NCBI GenBank assembly: GCA_934045905.1
Contig: OW203761.1
Location: forward strand, 36,444,964-36,508,963
From: Leuctra nigra
Lineage: Eukaryota > Arthropoda > Insecta > Plecoptera > Leuctridae
DNA length: 64,000 nucleotides
Direction: 5' to 3'
Positions 11,401 to 26,400 of the stretch are shown one piece after another. Numbering within the stretch: position 1 is the stretch's first letter; the number at the start of each line of letters is the position of its first letter. Made by a program: the position numbers and the translations under genes. The notes below the pieces were generated by a model. The model was not told where the DNA came from. It saw only the letters and a program-made list of their open reading frames with translations, and searched no databases.

Positions 11401-14400
11401 GAATCGCTCGAGATAAAATAATGATCTTCATTGTTATTAGAGAGAAATATCTGGAATAAAATTCATCATTAAAAAGAGATTGACTGAATAATAGAGAATG
11501 TACTCTTATGGTAGAAATAATGAGAATATCTCTCTCTAAAGAATGAACGTCTGAAGAGAATAGTCTTCTGCTGCTCATTTCTGGCGACTAATGAAAAGCA
11601 TACACTGGAATAATATTCTCCAGATGTAGGCCTATTCACGACGTCTATTTATACCTTCTACTTCTTCTTCTATATCATCTTTGTATAGGCTCTCGCTCGG
11701 TTATTCTCCAGTCATTCACTCCTGAATAGCTGGCAGAGCAACCGGAAATGACGTGAGCATTGTTCGCGCCCTGAATGCCTCGAGGAATGCTGGGAAATTG
11801 ATTCTGTTGGAGCAGAACGACGTCGACGTCGCGGCGGTGTCGTCTCTCTTGTACCTCCTGTCACCGCCATCCCTCCATCTCCCTCCCACTCTCTCTCTCT
11901 CAAGACGCTATCTCACGAGGTAGGTAGACGTCAACGGCACTCCCAGGCCAGTCCATTTCAATGTTACGAAATAAACTAGTTACATTGAAAACTCTCCTAT
12001 ATCGCTTAAGCTTTTCAATGGATAGATAATATTTCGAAACTTGCCGTCATGATGAATGTAAAACGTGCCAATACTTGGAATAAGAAAAGACGTATCTGAC
12101 ATTCATATCAGTTACTTCGAATAAAAGTTTCGCTCAGAGCTGCACCGAACTTCAGAGTATTCGCAACCGAAGTAAGAACTGATCTCCAGGATTTATGGAT
12201 CTTGCACGCTGCAACATACTCCATCATCCGATGACGTGGTGAAGAAAATTTGTTTCCTGGCGCGTTTTAAACTGAAAAGCGTGTGGTGTGAAAAAACCGC
12301 GGGTCTCTGCCCCCTCCCCCTCCCCCACCCCCTGGAGCGTCGACCCAATGAAGTGGATTATCTGCGACGTATCAGCCTGACGCCCAGGGTTGCCAACTAA
12401 ACGTCATTGCCAGCATCATCCCTTCCTTACCTTCGCCTCCCCCCACCCCCTCCCGACGTCCCGACGTCAACCCCCGCAGTTCGAAGTTCGCGGGTCAAAG
12501 ATTTTAATATAAACATCGGAAATTGGCAACTTCCTCTCAAACTCAACCCCCTGATGGTAACAATAAAGTGTGGTTGTGGTTAACATGGGATGTGTCTACT
12601 TAGTTGGAAGACTAGAACCTCCTTCGTTGACCCTGCTTGTCAAGAAACCGTTATCCGATGATATTAGTATTGACATCAAATTTCCCATGCGAAGAAAATC
12701 AGATTTCCTCTTCGGAATAAATATTAATAAGATTTAGAGCATCGACAAAATGTAGACATGAAGAAACTTAAAAATCAGCGATGACGTGATGTAAAAATAA
12801 TGAGCTTCAAGACAATTTGGGCAACAAAATCAATTTCGTTGCTGCCTCGTCTGTCAAAAAGAGCTTAGGAATATAGACATTAATCTCCTTAAAATAATTA
12901 TCAGGATTCGGGTTTTAGAAAGTAAATTATTTTATTGTAGAAAAAAATAGTTTTTATTTGTTTGAGCGGGCGTAGCGAGCGTCTCCATTCTACACTTTTG
13001 GACAAATTCTCAGTTTTATTTGATTTTCGTTATGGCCTGACGCCACAGGTCACATTGTTCATTGTTCTTACAATCGAGCTAGAATTTTGCACATAAACTA
13101 ATAAGTATCATTTGAACTTAATAGTGTGTGTAGTTTTTCTCGGTACTCCGATTGGTTGATAAATGAAAGTGGCCTGTAGCCAGTTTGCTCCAGAATCCCG
13201 AGCGTATTACTTTGCTTGAAAGTTTCTTTGAACAGCAGATATTTATATTTTGATTGAGTGGATCGTGTAAAGCTGTCATTTCGGTAGATATATTTTCATT
13301 GTTTATACAGAATTTCGTTTCGAGGTTTTGCACGTATTATAGGTGCTCGCTTACTCTAGCGTTTTCCTATTATGAAATAAGTCTATGTACTATACTGATG
13401 TAGCAACCGCAACGATTATTACTTCCTAGCATGTTCAAAAGCATTCCTGCTCGTATGTCTCTACAATTGGACGATCTTGGGAATTCGATGCAGAGCCATA
13501 TTACAACTGCAAATATCTATTTTCTCATCATAGAAGAGTCTGGTATTGCTCGCAAATAACGGTTGTTGGTAGTAGAAACAGAACTTATGTTCTGGAAGGA
13601 TTTGTTGTAATCATTATTAAATTTCCCCGTGCTCTGTGATTTGCGACACGGAATGAATGCAACTGATTGCATCGTGTTCCTCTGCTGCATGTGCATCGCT
13701 GGTTTCGTGCAATATCGTGGAAAGACACTTCAGAAACTTATCGGTAGATATACCGGCCTTCTTGTTCCCTTGGTTTTTCCTGCAGCTGGAAATCACTTGC
13801 ATCCAAGAAAATGTGTTTGCATTTAGTAGCAAGTGTGAGTGAAAGGCAGATTTATCACTACACTCTATAGTACAAGAAACCTTTCTATAAAACTTAAAGT
13901 TGAATTCAAAATTGGTATCCATTTTTTTCTTCGTCTCCAAGCGATTTTCCAAGTCGGCTTGGCTCAAACGTTCTCTTTTACATTAACATCTCACCCTTAT
14001 AAAACTAGATTCTGATTTTAATTTAATGGGTGGAGTGGTGTGTTATCTCACCTAGAGCTTATTCTCAGTTCGTTTTGCCGCCGGGAGAGGGAGAGGGGGG
14101 GGGGGGGGGGGAGAGGGAAAGAAAGAGAGAGGTGTTATCTCGAACAGTGTTGTTACACTCGTTGCACAAGGGATGTATGCTCTGCATTAAGATGGAGGGA
14201 GTTGAGAGAAGTGCTTGTCGGTGGAGCAAGATATATAAATACTTCCAAGCTGCGACTCACTTCGCTCTGCCACGAGGACGTCCAAGGAAGGCAGTCGATA
14301 AATAATAAAAGTTTCCGCCAAGGAGCTAGACATAAGGAAGACTCAGATAACAAATATAAAAAACGGATGGTAATTTCAAGCTTCGTCATTCCTACATTAG

Positions 14401-17400
14401 CCCTATTACCCACAGGAGATCAAACTGAATTAAAAAGCGGTATTTTTTCCTCCTCACAGGAAAGCAAAATTAGACCAATTAAATAAATCCACAAGCATTA
14501 ATCAGACACCATCGTCAGTCGAGGTATCAAACTTATTACTCGCCGCAATACGGAGTCGAGCAAAAAGTTTCTCTTTGCCTCGTGGTATTTCATTAATTTC
14601 ACTCGGGATTCCTTTTGGAAGGGGGGTTTTATACTCTTATGAAAATTGTTTTTTAATGTTTTGCGAAAAAGCGGACAATTTTATCAGCAACGGAAGACTA
14701 GTAGACCATTAATATTGAATATTTCACCAATTCGTGATGTAATCAAAAGGTCTCGTTCCCACCCCCTTTTTCCCACCCAACCTCCCTTCAACAAAGTCCT
14801 TTTTGGGATGCGAAGAATAGTGCAGATGGAATTAAAGCTATGGAGGCAGAACATCTAAATTGTTCCCGCAGGAAAACCTGAAGAGACGAGAAGAGCGAGC
14901 AAGTCGAAGCGAGAGTAAGAAAATTCGAATCAAGAAAGAACAACCGTATATATGTTTGATATTTTGTGCAAATTCCCATAGGCGCGAGACATTTATATAG
15001 CGAGATAAAAGGATTTTATCTGAGTGTCGATGCGATATTTTGCTACTTTTTACAATCTTGAAAGCATTCGTCATTGCATTTATGAAAGTGTAGACAAGCC
15101 TTCTCGATCCTTTACGCTCTTCGGATTGCGCTCGCTCGGCGTTCGTTTTATTACGCCTGACTAAGAAAAATGTATCGAACTGGAGCAAAGGCAGACCACG
15201 ATAGGTATGGATCGCTCGCATTTCACAGATATACAGCATTTATATCGTTTGATTTACAGTCTAGAGATCGTAAAACAATGTAATTTATTACTAACAAAAA
15301 GAAATAGACAATATCAAATAGCTACCCAATAACAAATCTAGACTAGACTCTTCATCCCAACTTGTTTGACAAACGCAACACGTCCAGCAACAATTTCCAG
15401 GAGCCAAGTTGGCAACGGGTAACAGTTTCATGACGAATAGCAGTTTGCAGTTGATTGATCGAATACCTTGCCGTTTCCCGACACGTCAATTTGACGCTAC
15501 TTAAAGTCGGTCCCAGGTCCTGACGATTGCGCATGCGCATGCGGACGACGAGGGTCCCGGGTTCAGCGCCGGGGGGACCACTTTCCTTCCGAGTGAAAGT
15601 TCACGCGACGAGTTGCAATGCGATGATCTATAGAAGCGGTGCAGTTAGACGAATGCCGCCGAGTCAAAACACTCCCATCGAGACAAGTTGAGACTTCTTG
15701 CGAGAGGACACTAGTTTCCTATCTGGACCTTCATTCCTCTCACGTATGTTCTCGTCTCCCTAAAGCTTACCCTTTTCACCCCGTCAAGCAATTCCCACTT
15801 CAGACCCCGCGAAAATCATTCTATATGCACCTCAATGCGGTGTCGCCTTTTTATGGCAGAGAAAACGAACCTCCCCCCAAACCCACCCCATCCCAGGCCA
15901 CCCTCTTCACACCGGAACCTGGGGGTGGAAAGATTTATCAGGATCCAAAACGGAAGTAGGCCTATACGTATGGAGCTATTCTATGACGTAACTATAGCAG
16001 CACCCGTATTCGGGGACCAATTCAGGATTTATAGGCCCATCAGCAAAGTTCGCAGCAGCAAAAGCATCTCTGGAGCCAGCTAGACCTGTGAACTAAACGC
16101 GGCGGAACAGATGACAGTAAAGAAGTCTGTATTAAGATGAAACCAGGAAGATCGGAGGTGGAGAAGAAAGGTGGAACGAAGAGAGTACGGATAATGTTTC
16201 AAGCTATCGGTTTTGCCGCTTTTTTCTTAGTCAAAATATCTGTACTGTTGGAACTATAGAAAGTCACGAACGATTCTCAAAACAAACAAAACAAAATACG
16301 ACACTTTTACGAAGCAACTTCAAACTTGGTTCAATGTGAAAACTTTTTGGGGGTGAACTATTTCGCTCTGCTGCCATTGAGCTCTCGCAGTCAACTATGA
16401 AAGTTGCATGCATTGGGCGTGAAACTTAGCGCGCGCGTACACGGTCATCTGGTCATTGAAAAGCACTCGACGCCGGGAGAACGTCGCCCGAGAGTGCCGA
16501 CCGCCGCGGACCAACAACAATCACCTGCATTATTTATCACCTCCCGAATCTCTAATGAGCTTTAGTTTTAAAGCGTACATATCACTCGGGACCAGAATCA
16601 ATCTCCTGTTTTATCTAGACAAATATCAAGGATTAGTTGATTAACGAAGTGGTCGTAATCAATTGATTGACGTGCCACGAGCTGATGCCAAGATCTTTGT
16701 CTTCTAATCCGTATGATGAGTGCCAAGACATGATCAGAGTGATAATGACAAGCTGGCGGGGTTCCACACTCAGTGTTCACCCCTTCGTACTCGTCGCAAA
16801 TTGCACAGCCTCCAATTTGCCGGAGCAATGTAGTCAGAAGATTCTATTGAGGAAGGAACCAAATCCATTAAATAGTTAGAATGCAGGGTAAGCAAGCGTG
16901 GAGTTGGAAGTGATCATTAGAGCGGGAATAGAGGGCCTATTTAAAGTTGGTTGTTGGTTGCATGCAGGAGATGATGTTGCTAAAAAGCAATTAGACTTGT
17001 TCCCGATGTGTGAGCAAGTTTGCCGCGGAAGATGCAGCTTCGGCTCTGGAGTTGTCTTCTAATGTCTGACCTATTTCGTCGCAAATACCGCGACTCAAGG
17101 CGCGACCCTAATCCTTAGAAACGTGCAGTTTGGCATAAAATTGGTTGCTCTTTGGTCGTGCACACAATGCGGCATTGGCATCGAACGCGAATTTACCATT
17201 CAACTCCTAATACATGCATTATGTCCCCATCTTTTCTTATTCAAATGTAAGTGCGCGTAGTTTGCACTCTGCTTTGTTCACTTTACAAAACGTTTGGTTA
17301 TTGTTTGTAAGATCTATCGGAACATTATGTAGCAAGCACAATACAAGTGTTAACGAAGTTGCTTCGACATAATCAAGGAAACGCTCATGCAAATGAAGTT

Positions 17401-20400
17401 CGTAAGAAAACCATTTGTTTTAGAAGCGCCCTTGCACGAAGACACGCGTGGCTCATTATACAAGGATGCTCGTATTCTTTCTCTCTCTTCATGTTAGCAG
17501 GGTTTTAAAGACTTCCGAGGCCGGGCCAGCACATAGACGTCGCACGCGCGCGCACGCAACGCGTCTGGAGACAACGGTCTACGCTAAGCTCAGGGGAGGA
17601 TTCATTTTCACCGTTCAAAATTCACTGCTCCAGTTAATTGCGCGCACCAACTTGACACATCCATTTCTCATCTCGCGCGTTGTGAAAACAAACTCCTTTA
17701 ATGGGGAATCCCCTATTTGAACACTCCCAACCCCTCCACCTCTGCCCGCCCGCACCCCTGGCACCAAACATGGAAGCAATTTACAATTTGCAGCCCCCGC
17801 AAGCATCGCCTCCCCGCACCTGAATGTCACTCATTATTCATTGCTCATTGTCTCTGTTCACGGCGCGCTCCAGGAATCAGCTGGGAAAGAAGAGGGAGGA
17901 GATGGGAACAGAACACCCGACGTAAAAGTTTCAACTATAAATCTTGTCTTCAAGGTATTAAGATCTATATAAGCATACGCCTTCAGCCAGGAATTAAACA
18001 ATGAATTAGGATTTATACGTCTTAATATATCGTGTCTAGCGACGTCGTTGGGTCCTGCGCAGCGCAGCGACGCGACGCCAAGTGAAGGAGTAGAATGACA
18101 AACAGACGAAGATTAAAGAGAAGCGAGGTCGACCATTAGTCAAGATGAAAGTCGCTTGGTGCTGTTCGGAGTCCCACATGGATCAGTTCGGCCAGAACTT
18201 CACCAGAACTGAGCATTATCTGGCGTCCGCGGGGACCAAGATATGGATGCTGCAACGAGCGACACGGAAATCACTTGGACCGAAAAAAGAAGGGAAATTT
18301 TCGAGATGGATGCTCGAAGTGGAAATGTTCTGGATAAGTTTCGAGCCTTGTGCAGCTGAGTGCACGTAATCGGCTGTCTGTTGTTGGAAAGAACAACGCT
18401 ATCTGGGTCAAATGACGAGAGTTTTGCGCCATGTTGACTCCCATACGAGCTCTTCACTCATCCGCACTTCAGGTAATAAAAATACAGTTAAAATATTACA
18501 CAATCTGACGGTATGAAAAGGAATTTAGCTTGCAGCGCACGGAACTGAGTTTCAGAAATGTGTTTCGCGAAATTAAAACTACACACATTATATCTCCTGA
18601 AATACGAGAGATTTACAATAATGTGGGAAGGAAGTTCTGAATAAAAGCAAATCCTAAAAAGGATGCCCAGACAGAAACCTTTAATTATGCATATTGCATT
18701 GTCGCTTTACTTTTATCACTAAAGTTGCACATAAAGCGACAGAAAAAGAATTATAAAAAGTTGGAAACAAAGAACCAGCTATATTTCTTTGAAGAGGGCA
18801 AAACTGCTGTCAGATACACAAAGATTTCATCTTTAACGTCCTGCGATCATTCCGAACATGCAAAGAAACGTTGCGGCAAACCGACCAAAAAACATCTATC
18901 ACTTACTTTTCTATTTTATTCTATTTCAATTTGAATAATGGTCCTGTGGCAGATAATGCTTTTTTCGAAATTGAATTCAAAATAGTAGTTCGTAGTTTTT
19001 TTTTTCTTGGCACCTTCCTTGTGGAGTCAGAATGCGTCATTGTAATATTTTGTAACCACAGCAGTGTCTTTCTGCGTCTCCCCCGCGCAATTTCTCTGCC
19101 CCTTTCACCACTTATTCTCCTCAATTGGGGTAATTTGCTTGGCTCTCAGTGGGGGGAGATGCATGCTGGGTAGAAACCGGCGCCTCCACGTCGAGGCAAT
19201 GCGTGAAGTTGCTACGCATCGTTGGAACAGATTACGTCGTTTATGCGTTTAGAGCCCCTGTGCGTCACGGCTAGTCTGTTCTGTCTTTCGCTCTTGTTGT
19301 GTCTTCCTATACTTTATAACGTGTGTGTTACACTGGACAATTTATATTGAAAAATGTCAAGAGGGAGGTTTTAAAGTCGGGATAAAATCCCACTTCGTTC
19401 AGAGGCTTTTCATTAAACCGAATGTTGTTTTGTAAAACAGCCGCGTTACAAAGCGGTTTGGTCTCAATGGGCTCCACAATCTTGTTTTAAAAATGCATCA
19501 TTCACTTTGTGCTGTAAAATTTCAAACAAAATAGAAACATTTGAATATCGCTACGCGACTTTGTTTCATAGAGAATGGCCATCATTGAACTTTCTTATTG
19601 AACTACTTTAAACATCGGCTGAAATGTTCTTTTTGAAATACGACAATGAAACACTCTTTGATCTTAGACTAATAATTCTCACTTAAATCAGGTACCTATA
19701 GCAAACATTTAATTACGAATATCTAAACTAAATTATGTCTTAATTTACGTCTTCTGTTGGTCAGATTCAAGATCCTTGTGTAACCCGTGCTTTATGCTCT
19801 TAACGCCCCAGCGATCCAAGTTATTGTCTCGGAGAAGATATGTCTTCGCACGGCATCGTATGCTTTATAACGCATGGACCTGGCGCCTCCACTGCGCAAG
19901 ATAACGGCTTACGTCTTGTCGTGCAGAAGGATAACGTATTGGTCACGGGTCAAGGATGTGTCAGGAAGCCAAGACGGATAGCACAACAATCATGACCCCC
20001 GGACGCAGTTGGTGACTCCTCGTAAAAAAGAAACTTTAGATAAAAATTACATTATATTCACCCCCTTACGGAACGGTTTTTTGTAAATAAATAGCAAAAG
20101 TTTTGCCAAATAACTGTCAGTAAGTAAGAGGAATGTAGATATAAATAACGATACTAATTTCATTTAGGAGTATCGTGTGGAGGTTGCGACCAAACCCATG
20201 GGGTCGTAGTTACTTATTGCGAATTACCATAAAACTCAACTCGGCACGAATTGCTCCGGGAAATCGATCCGATATTTGTTACATAGAGCGAAAACATTCT
20301 GGCACAAAATAAGACTGCCCCCCCCCCCCCCCCCCCCCCCTCCCGAAAAAATGGTAGTCGTCATAGAATTGAAAACTTTGGCACATGTAATTTTATTTTA

Positions 20401-23400
20401 CGGCCGAGCTGTCGTCTGTTTAGTTCGTTTAGCGCGATTCCATTTGAGTTAAAACTCTAAAAAGGGATCTCAATGGAGCAAGTACCACTCAACAGTACGA
20501 CGCTATTATAAAATAGTGCTTTTAAAGAAATACGTTTCCCTGTAATAAATCGTGGAGTACAGAACAAAGCGGTCAATTGCAACATACGACAGACGAATAT
20601 CAAACTATTTAATTCAAACAACTCTTTTGCTGCTGACAAATTACCTATTGTAAAACATTCTAGACAATGAAAAATTTGCTCGTTTACAATTCACTTTAAT
20701 TTCACGTTTTTTGTATTTCTCTTGAATTCAATGCTACACATTCATTTCACTGTAAATCTAGTTAGGGATTAACTCCCTTATTAGATTTCTAGAACCTGCT
20801 TTTTCTAGTTCATAGTATTTAAATTCAAATTCATAAAATAAATCGAGTCGTATTATACCCAGTTCTTGGTTTCATACACTTCACTGAACAATTTAATACT
20901 ATAAAGTACAATAAAATTAAACGCAGGGTCGCCTTCCTTTGTGGCTTTCGTATCGCATTCCGTATCAGCCAATAGCAAAGCAGTATTTTGTATGCAACGT
21001 TTCAAAAAGAACACTCACTTACAGATTCAATTTTTTCATTTATTCATCATTGAATTAACATTCATACCTTAGAGCAGTACATTTATGTGGAAATTTAAAA
21101 CTAATATTATTATAAATTCAGTTATGAAAATTTGTATATGATAATTCGAGTTTATTAATGCTAGACAAACTTACGACTATGAAATGCAAAGTCTTGCATC
21201 ATAGATAAGGTTAATAAACTATGCATTCTCTACATTACTGTGCATTGGCAGTTCCCTTTATCCCTAACACGCCGTCGTGCATATTTTAGCGCAATGGGAA
21301 TGTTCTCGAATGCTAGTGGATGAAAGCAGTTTGCACGTCAATGAACGATCGCTGTGCATACTTGCGTGCCGCTCGATCGACTGAGGAACATGGAGATATC
21401 GAATTACAATGTGCAACCAACTAAAGATAACGGCAACAAACGATGTGCAACCAAATGCAGTTCATGTGAGCGAAATAATGTAGAATAGAGTTTCTTGTCT
21501 CGCTTATGTGTGGTAAGTAGCTCTCTAGTTAGAGTATGTCAGTTACTAACTCGGAATAGTAAATCAGAGAGAGAATAGGGAATTGAAGGAAAAACTTTTA
21601 ACTAGATTGCTGGCAATCGTGGAAATACAGCTATTACAACTTTGATGTATCATTTAGATTTGTAAAATCTACTCTGATGTTTTTATAAACATTTTGATTC
21701 ACAATAGATGAAGAGATCCCCACTTTTGACATCAAACTCCAACAAACATTAAAGCGTCATTGCATTGTGTTTACTTGTTGGCCTCTTTAAATAAACGATC
21801 GTTTTAAATAATTACTTTTGTATTATTTGATAATGTTATACTATTTTTAATGTTATATGTAGTTCCATAAAAACAGTGTAAAAACAGAATAGATAGCCAC
21901 GACTCCTCTTCTAAACAAAGAAATTAAATATAAAAAATCAACACTGGAAAGTAGCGATATCAAAAAAGGGCCAAGCCAAAACGTCAATTCAAATATAATT
22001 TTAAAATAATCAAAAAATACTGAATACATTAATAGATGTTCGTTGATTGAAAATCAAATAAATACCAGTACGCAAAATGAATTGAATTAATTACTTGACT
22101 TACTACTTTTTGATGTCACTATTTTTCATTGCTGAATTTTTTGTTTTATTCTCTCTTACGAATATTTCTTACTTTTGTGTTTCGTAAAACACAAAATTTT
22201 GTTTTCAATTTTAATTAGGGTCAGTGAATTATTTAGCTCATATCTGTTCTCAGAATATGTTTGTGTTCAATTAAAAATAATCTAAACCCGAATAATTAAG
22301 TTTTGGCTTCACACAGTGAAAAGATGATCTCTTCAAAGCTTACACATCGTGTTATCATGTGAAAGAGTGAGATCTCCCTAATTATACGCTAATCAAACTA
22401 ACAATGAACACCAATTAATTAGCAACGTCAAAGAGGAAAATGTTGATTCTTTAGGACCGCTGCCAGCTCTTTTTCTCCTCCCCCTTTCAGTCTATTTTTC
22501 ACCACAACATTCCGCATTGATCAATCTTGGCTTTTTCTCTCGGTATTTTTTTGCAATTTTTTACCCCCTCCGTTCAAAACAATTTCTAAATGTGTCAGTG
22601 TCAGCTTTAATAATCCACTCTGCTGGTTCGCGACTAAACAAGACAAGAGCTTACTCTATTTTTCATTTCGACGTAGGTGGCGCTAGTGTGGCTGCTATGG
22701 TAATTGCCTCCCGAGTCGGGACTTCCCGGGACAATTTGGAATGACAGGAGTTAGTTTCAACAGAATTCATTCCAGAGGGACTAAAGTTCAGTCAATATTT
22801 TAACTTCTCCTTCCTTGTCAGTGATAACACGAGAAAATAATTAGTGCACATTGTCGTGTGGCCAGGTGAGACAACATTGTCTCTGCAGTTCTGTGTTTGC
22901 GAACTTAAAATGGCGAGGTTGGTTTACATGCAAACGTGAAAGCATTGTACTCTTGGAAGAGCTATGATGAGCACTGAGCAAGCAGTCGCATGTAGAATAG
23001 ATTTCATAAATAAAAGGAAGATAACACACGAGTACATTATCTAAAAATAACATTTAAGTTGGGACGAAAATGAATGAAAACATAAAAACTCGTTTGGGAG
23101 CATTTACTTATTACAACATTACGTCAAAATGTATTGTTTCCTCAATTTATATTTTGCACGTGACGTCATCTCATTGTTTCCACCATCTTGATGGCAACAT
23201 TCAGAATAGTTGCGAATCTGTTCTTTTAACGATAGTTTTAATAGTTATCTGGGTAGTTGCAAGTTCCAGCGAAAACTTTAGTGCGAAAAGTAATCACTCA
23301 TATTACAAAGAATAAGTCGATTTACATCAATGTACAAGTTAAATTTGACCCGTCAACGTGCCAACAATGTCCGCCCTCGGAGAGAAACTTCAATTTATTG

Positions 23401-26400
23401 CATTTTATTTTATTTTGTGATGTTTATTGAAATAGAGATAGTTTTAACACGTATGGAAAGACGTGGTACATAAATTATTTGCCCAGAAAGTTAATTTTAG
23501 CAACGCTGTAGATCGGTTATTCAGCTTTAAACTATTAGTTGTTTTTCAATTAACAACATGCTGACATGAACATGAAACACCATGTAACAAACACAAAAAG
23601 AAATCGTAGACAGAAAGTAAAATCTCCACATAGAATGGTCAATATTATTCACTGAATTTTATTAATATCTCGAGAGGAGTTAATTCAAAGAGATTTTCTG
23701 AAATATAAATGTGAATCTCAGTTTGCCTTGACTTTCGATACATCCATCTGATTAAATGGTTGTTGAGCCGAGCTTTATCCTTCTTCTCTCCCCCCATTAC
23801 TCAACCCTTCAAGTGAAATAGCGTTTCGATAATCACTTTTAAAAAAAGATGTCAGAAACTCGCTCTTAATTAAAAAAATAAAAAAGAGAAAAACGAATTT
23901 CAATCTGCAGTAATTGGTTATAGCTTGCAATTAAAACTTAGCAAATACATCCCAAGTCCAACGAAAAATAATTTGTTATAAAATTCGCAGAAATTAATAA
24001 TTCTCTAACTAAATTGCAGAGAGATGAAATGGAAGTAATGTTTACCAACGAGAGTCACAATTATTAATTTTTGAAATGGCTTGAGAATAATTTTCACTCG
24101 TGGATAATTGAGCTCATCAACAGGTTGTGATTGGCTATTGGCACGAAATCATATTGGCAAGTAATAATGAAAAGACAACACGAGATTGGATTGGAAAAGA
24201 TTACTTTTCCTTTTTTATAAAAAGAAAACGCTCTTTTTGGGCGCGTTGGGACTGTATCAGCAGAAGTCAGTTCAAAGGATATTGCTTTTCGATTACTCAG
24301 GAAAAACAGGTTTGCGAACACATTTTTATAATAATTAAATGCGGGACTCAACGCAAAACGTTCGTTGTGTGTTTACGTAAGTTTAAAGTACTACATTGTT
24401 AACTTGTCTTATGTTAAACCTCTGTATTATTGTTATGTGCTCGCATTTGTTTTTCATTCGACACGGATTTATTTTTCTTACGAAAAAAATAATAATTAAG
24501 ACACTTATTTTCATAAAAACTATTTCTTTCTCCGGGTTTTATCAGTTATTTTTTTTGCTTCATTGTTAAAAATTAAAACATTTGAAACAGAAACACCAGA
24601 ATTTATAGATTAATCAAATTCATTCGCCATATTATGTTTTGAATGATTCTTTCTTATCATCAATTGGGTTTAATAATTTTCCATTCAATTAAATTAAATT
24701 CTATCTTATTTACTTTTGATACAAAAAGACAGCATTTAACAGAACGAGTATATCTTGATCTACCATGTACACTCCTGGACACTGAATTTGGTCCGCGGTC
24801 AATGTTCAAGTGACACTGCGGCTAGTATTTAACATTTATTTTAATGCAATTTTTTGGCACAAAGACCGGATGGCTAGTGTGAGTTTAGGGCCGAAAAATT
24901 ACTTTAAATAAATAATAAATACTAGCCTAGGCGTCGCGTGAATATTGACTGCGGACCATTTTCCGTGTCCAGGAGTGTACCATTTAACATAAGTCACTAT
25001 TCTAATGATTAGGAAATCACATAATCAAAATATCACCGTCTGCGACATCTTATTCATCGAATAAAGCTAGAATTTCAGAACCCCCGTCTCCATGTAATTT
25101 AGCCTCTTCTTATAGAAGCCTCCCTCGATTTCAGCCACAAATGACATTCCTAAAAGTTCCACTGAGAAGAGGTCTAAAATGTAGCATTACAACCACTTTT
25201 CTTTCATTTGTGTGCCACTGACATGGGAATTCATTCAGTGCGAGTTCATCATCGAAGGCACTTATTCAATCAGTTTCAACTTACACGCAAGATGGTTGAG
25301 GAACGTCAAGACGAAGATGGCAATTGATTACGAGGCAGTTCGTGAGCTTCTCTCTCACTTTAGAGCAATTCCAACCAAATCTTAATCTAGTTCTATTCAT
25401 TGCATTCATGAGCAATTTGTATTAAGCTTTGCGTTCCTCCAACTCGAAGTAATTGCTTTATTGTGATTGATGAGATGTTGACGTCTTAGTTGAGAACAAA
25501 AGATGAAGAAGAATCAAATATCACGAATGAGCGAGAGGGAACTTTCTAGTTGAATTTACTTATTCAAAATAAACCACTTCAAATTCTAAAACCTATTTAC
25601 GAGAATTTGAGCTCCCATCTGAGTTTTACTAGAGGGTGACATTTCTATTCAACGCAACCAAATCAAGTATCCGACTAATAAAACCCATTGTATAGAAGCC
25701 TTGTCACAAATGGTGGCAGATGCGGGATACGAAACAAAATAAGATTTTCCTATGTGGTTGCGCAAAGATGTCTTCAAAGAGTGAAATGATGGTTACTTTA
25801 GCTTTGTCTGAAAGCTTCGTTTTTCATTTCTTTTTGTTTCGAGGGCCCGCAGAAAAGTAACACAATTTTTAGAAATGTTTCCCAACGTTACGTTAAAAAC
25901 TGTGCCACGAAGTAATGTGATGTATGATAATCTATGATAATACAGCATCGTTTAAACTTTAAATTACGTTTGGGAAATTTACTTATTTACTTTTACAAAT
26001 TGTTACTAGCAATTGGAACCCCGTGCGATAGTTTATTATAAAATAAACTTATTTTAATTGTATTTTGTACTAAATAATAGAATCCACATTCCTAAACTAA
26101 ACAAGATTAATTGCATAACCTCTCATTATTTTTGTTACAACTTTTAAAATGTACCACAGTATTGCAACAAACAGAGCTAGTTTAGGTGGAGGAGCCGAGT
26201 GTATGATGCACCCCGCAATACATATATGTGTTGTGGGTTGCCTTTAGGTGCTAACTCAGCTCCTCCATATCTTTTCAATTATGATCGTGTAATTTAACTA
26301 TGGGACGTTAAAAGCTTCTCGAAACGATTGTAAATTTTGCAAATCCAGTGATTCATTACTTTCCTGAAAGTATAATTAATTAGAAAATGGAGAATATCAA

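Noticed and set aside
12603..12630. Resemblance of TTGGAAGACTAG to the start of miR-7
   Set aside because: The match ends after about 11 bases and no hairpin partner is visible nearby.
14040..14486. 148-codon plus-strand ORF
   Set aside because: Its start runs through the poly-G/GA tract and the rest has no recognisable features.
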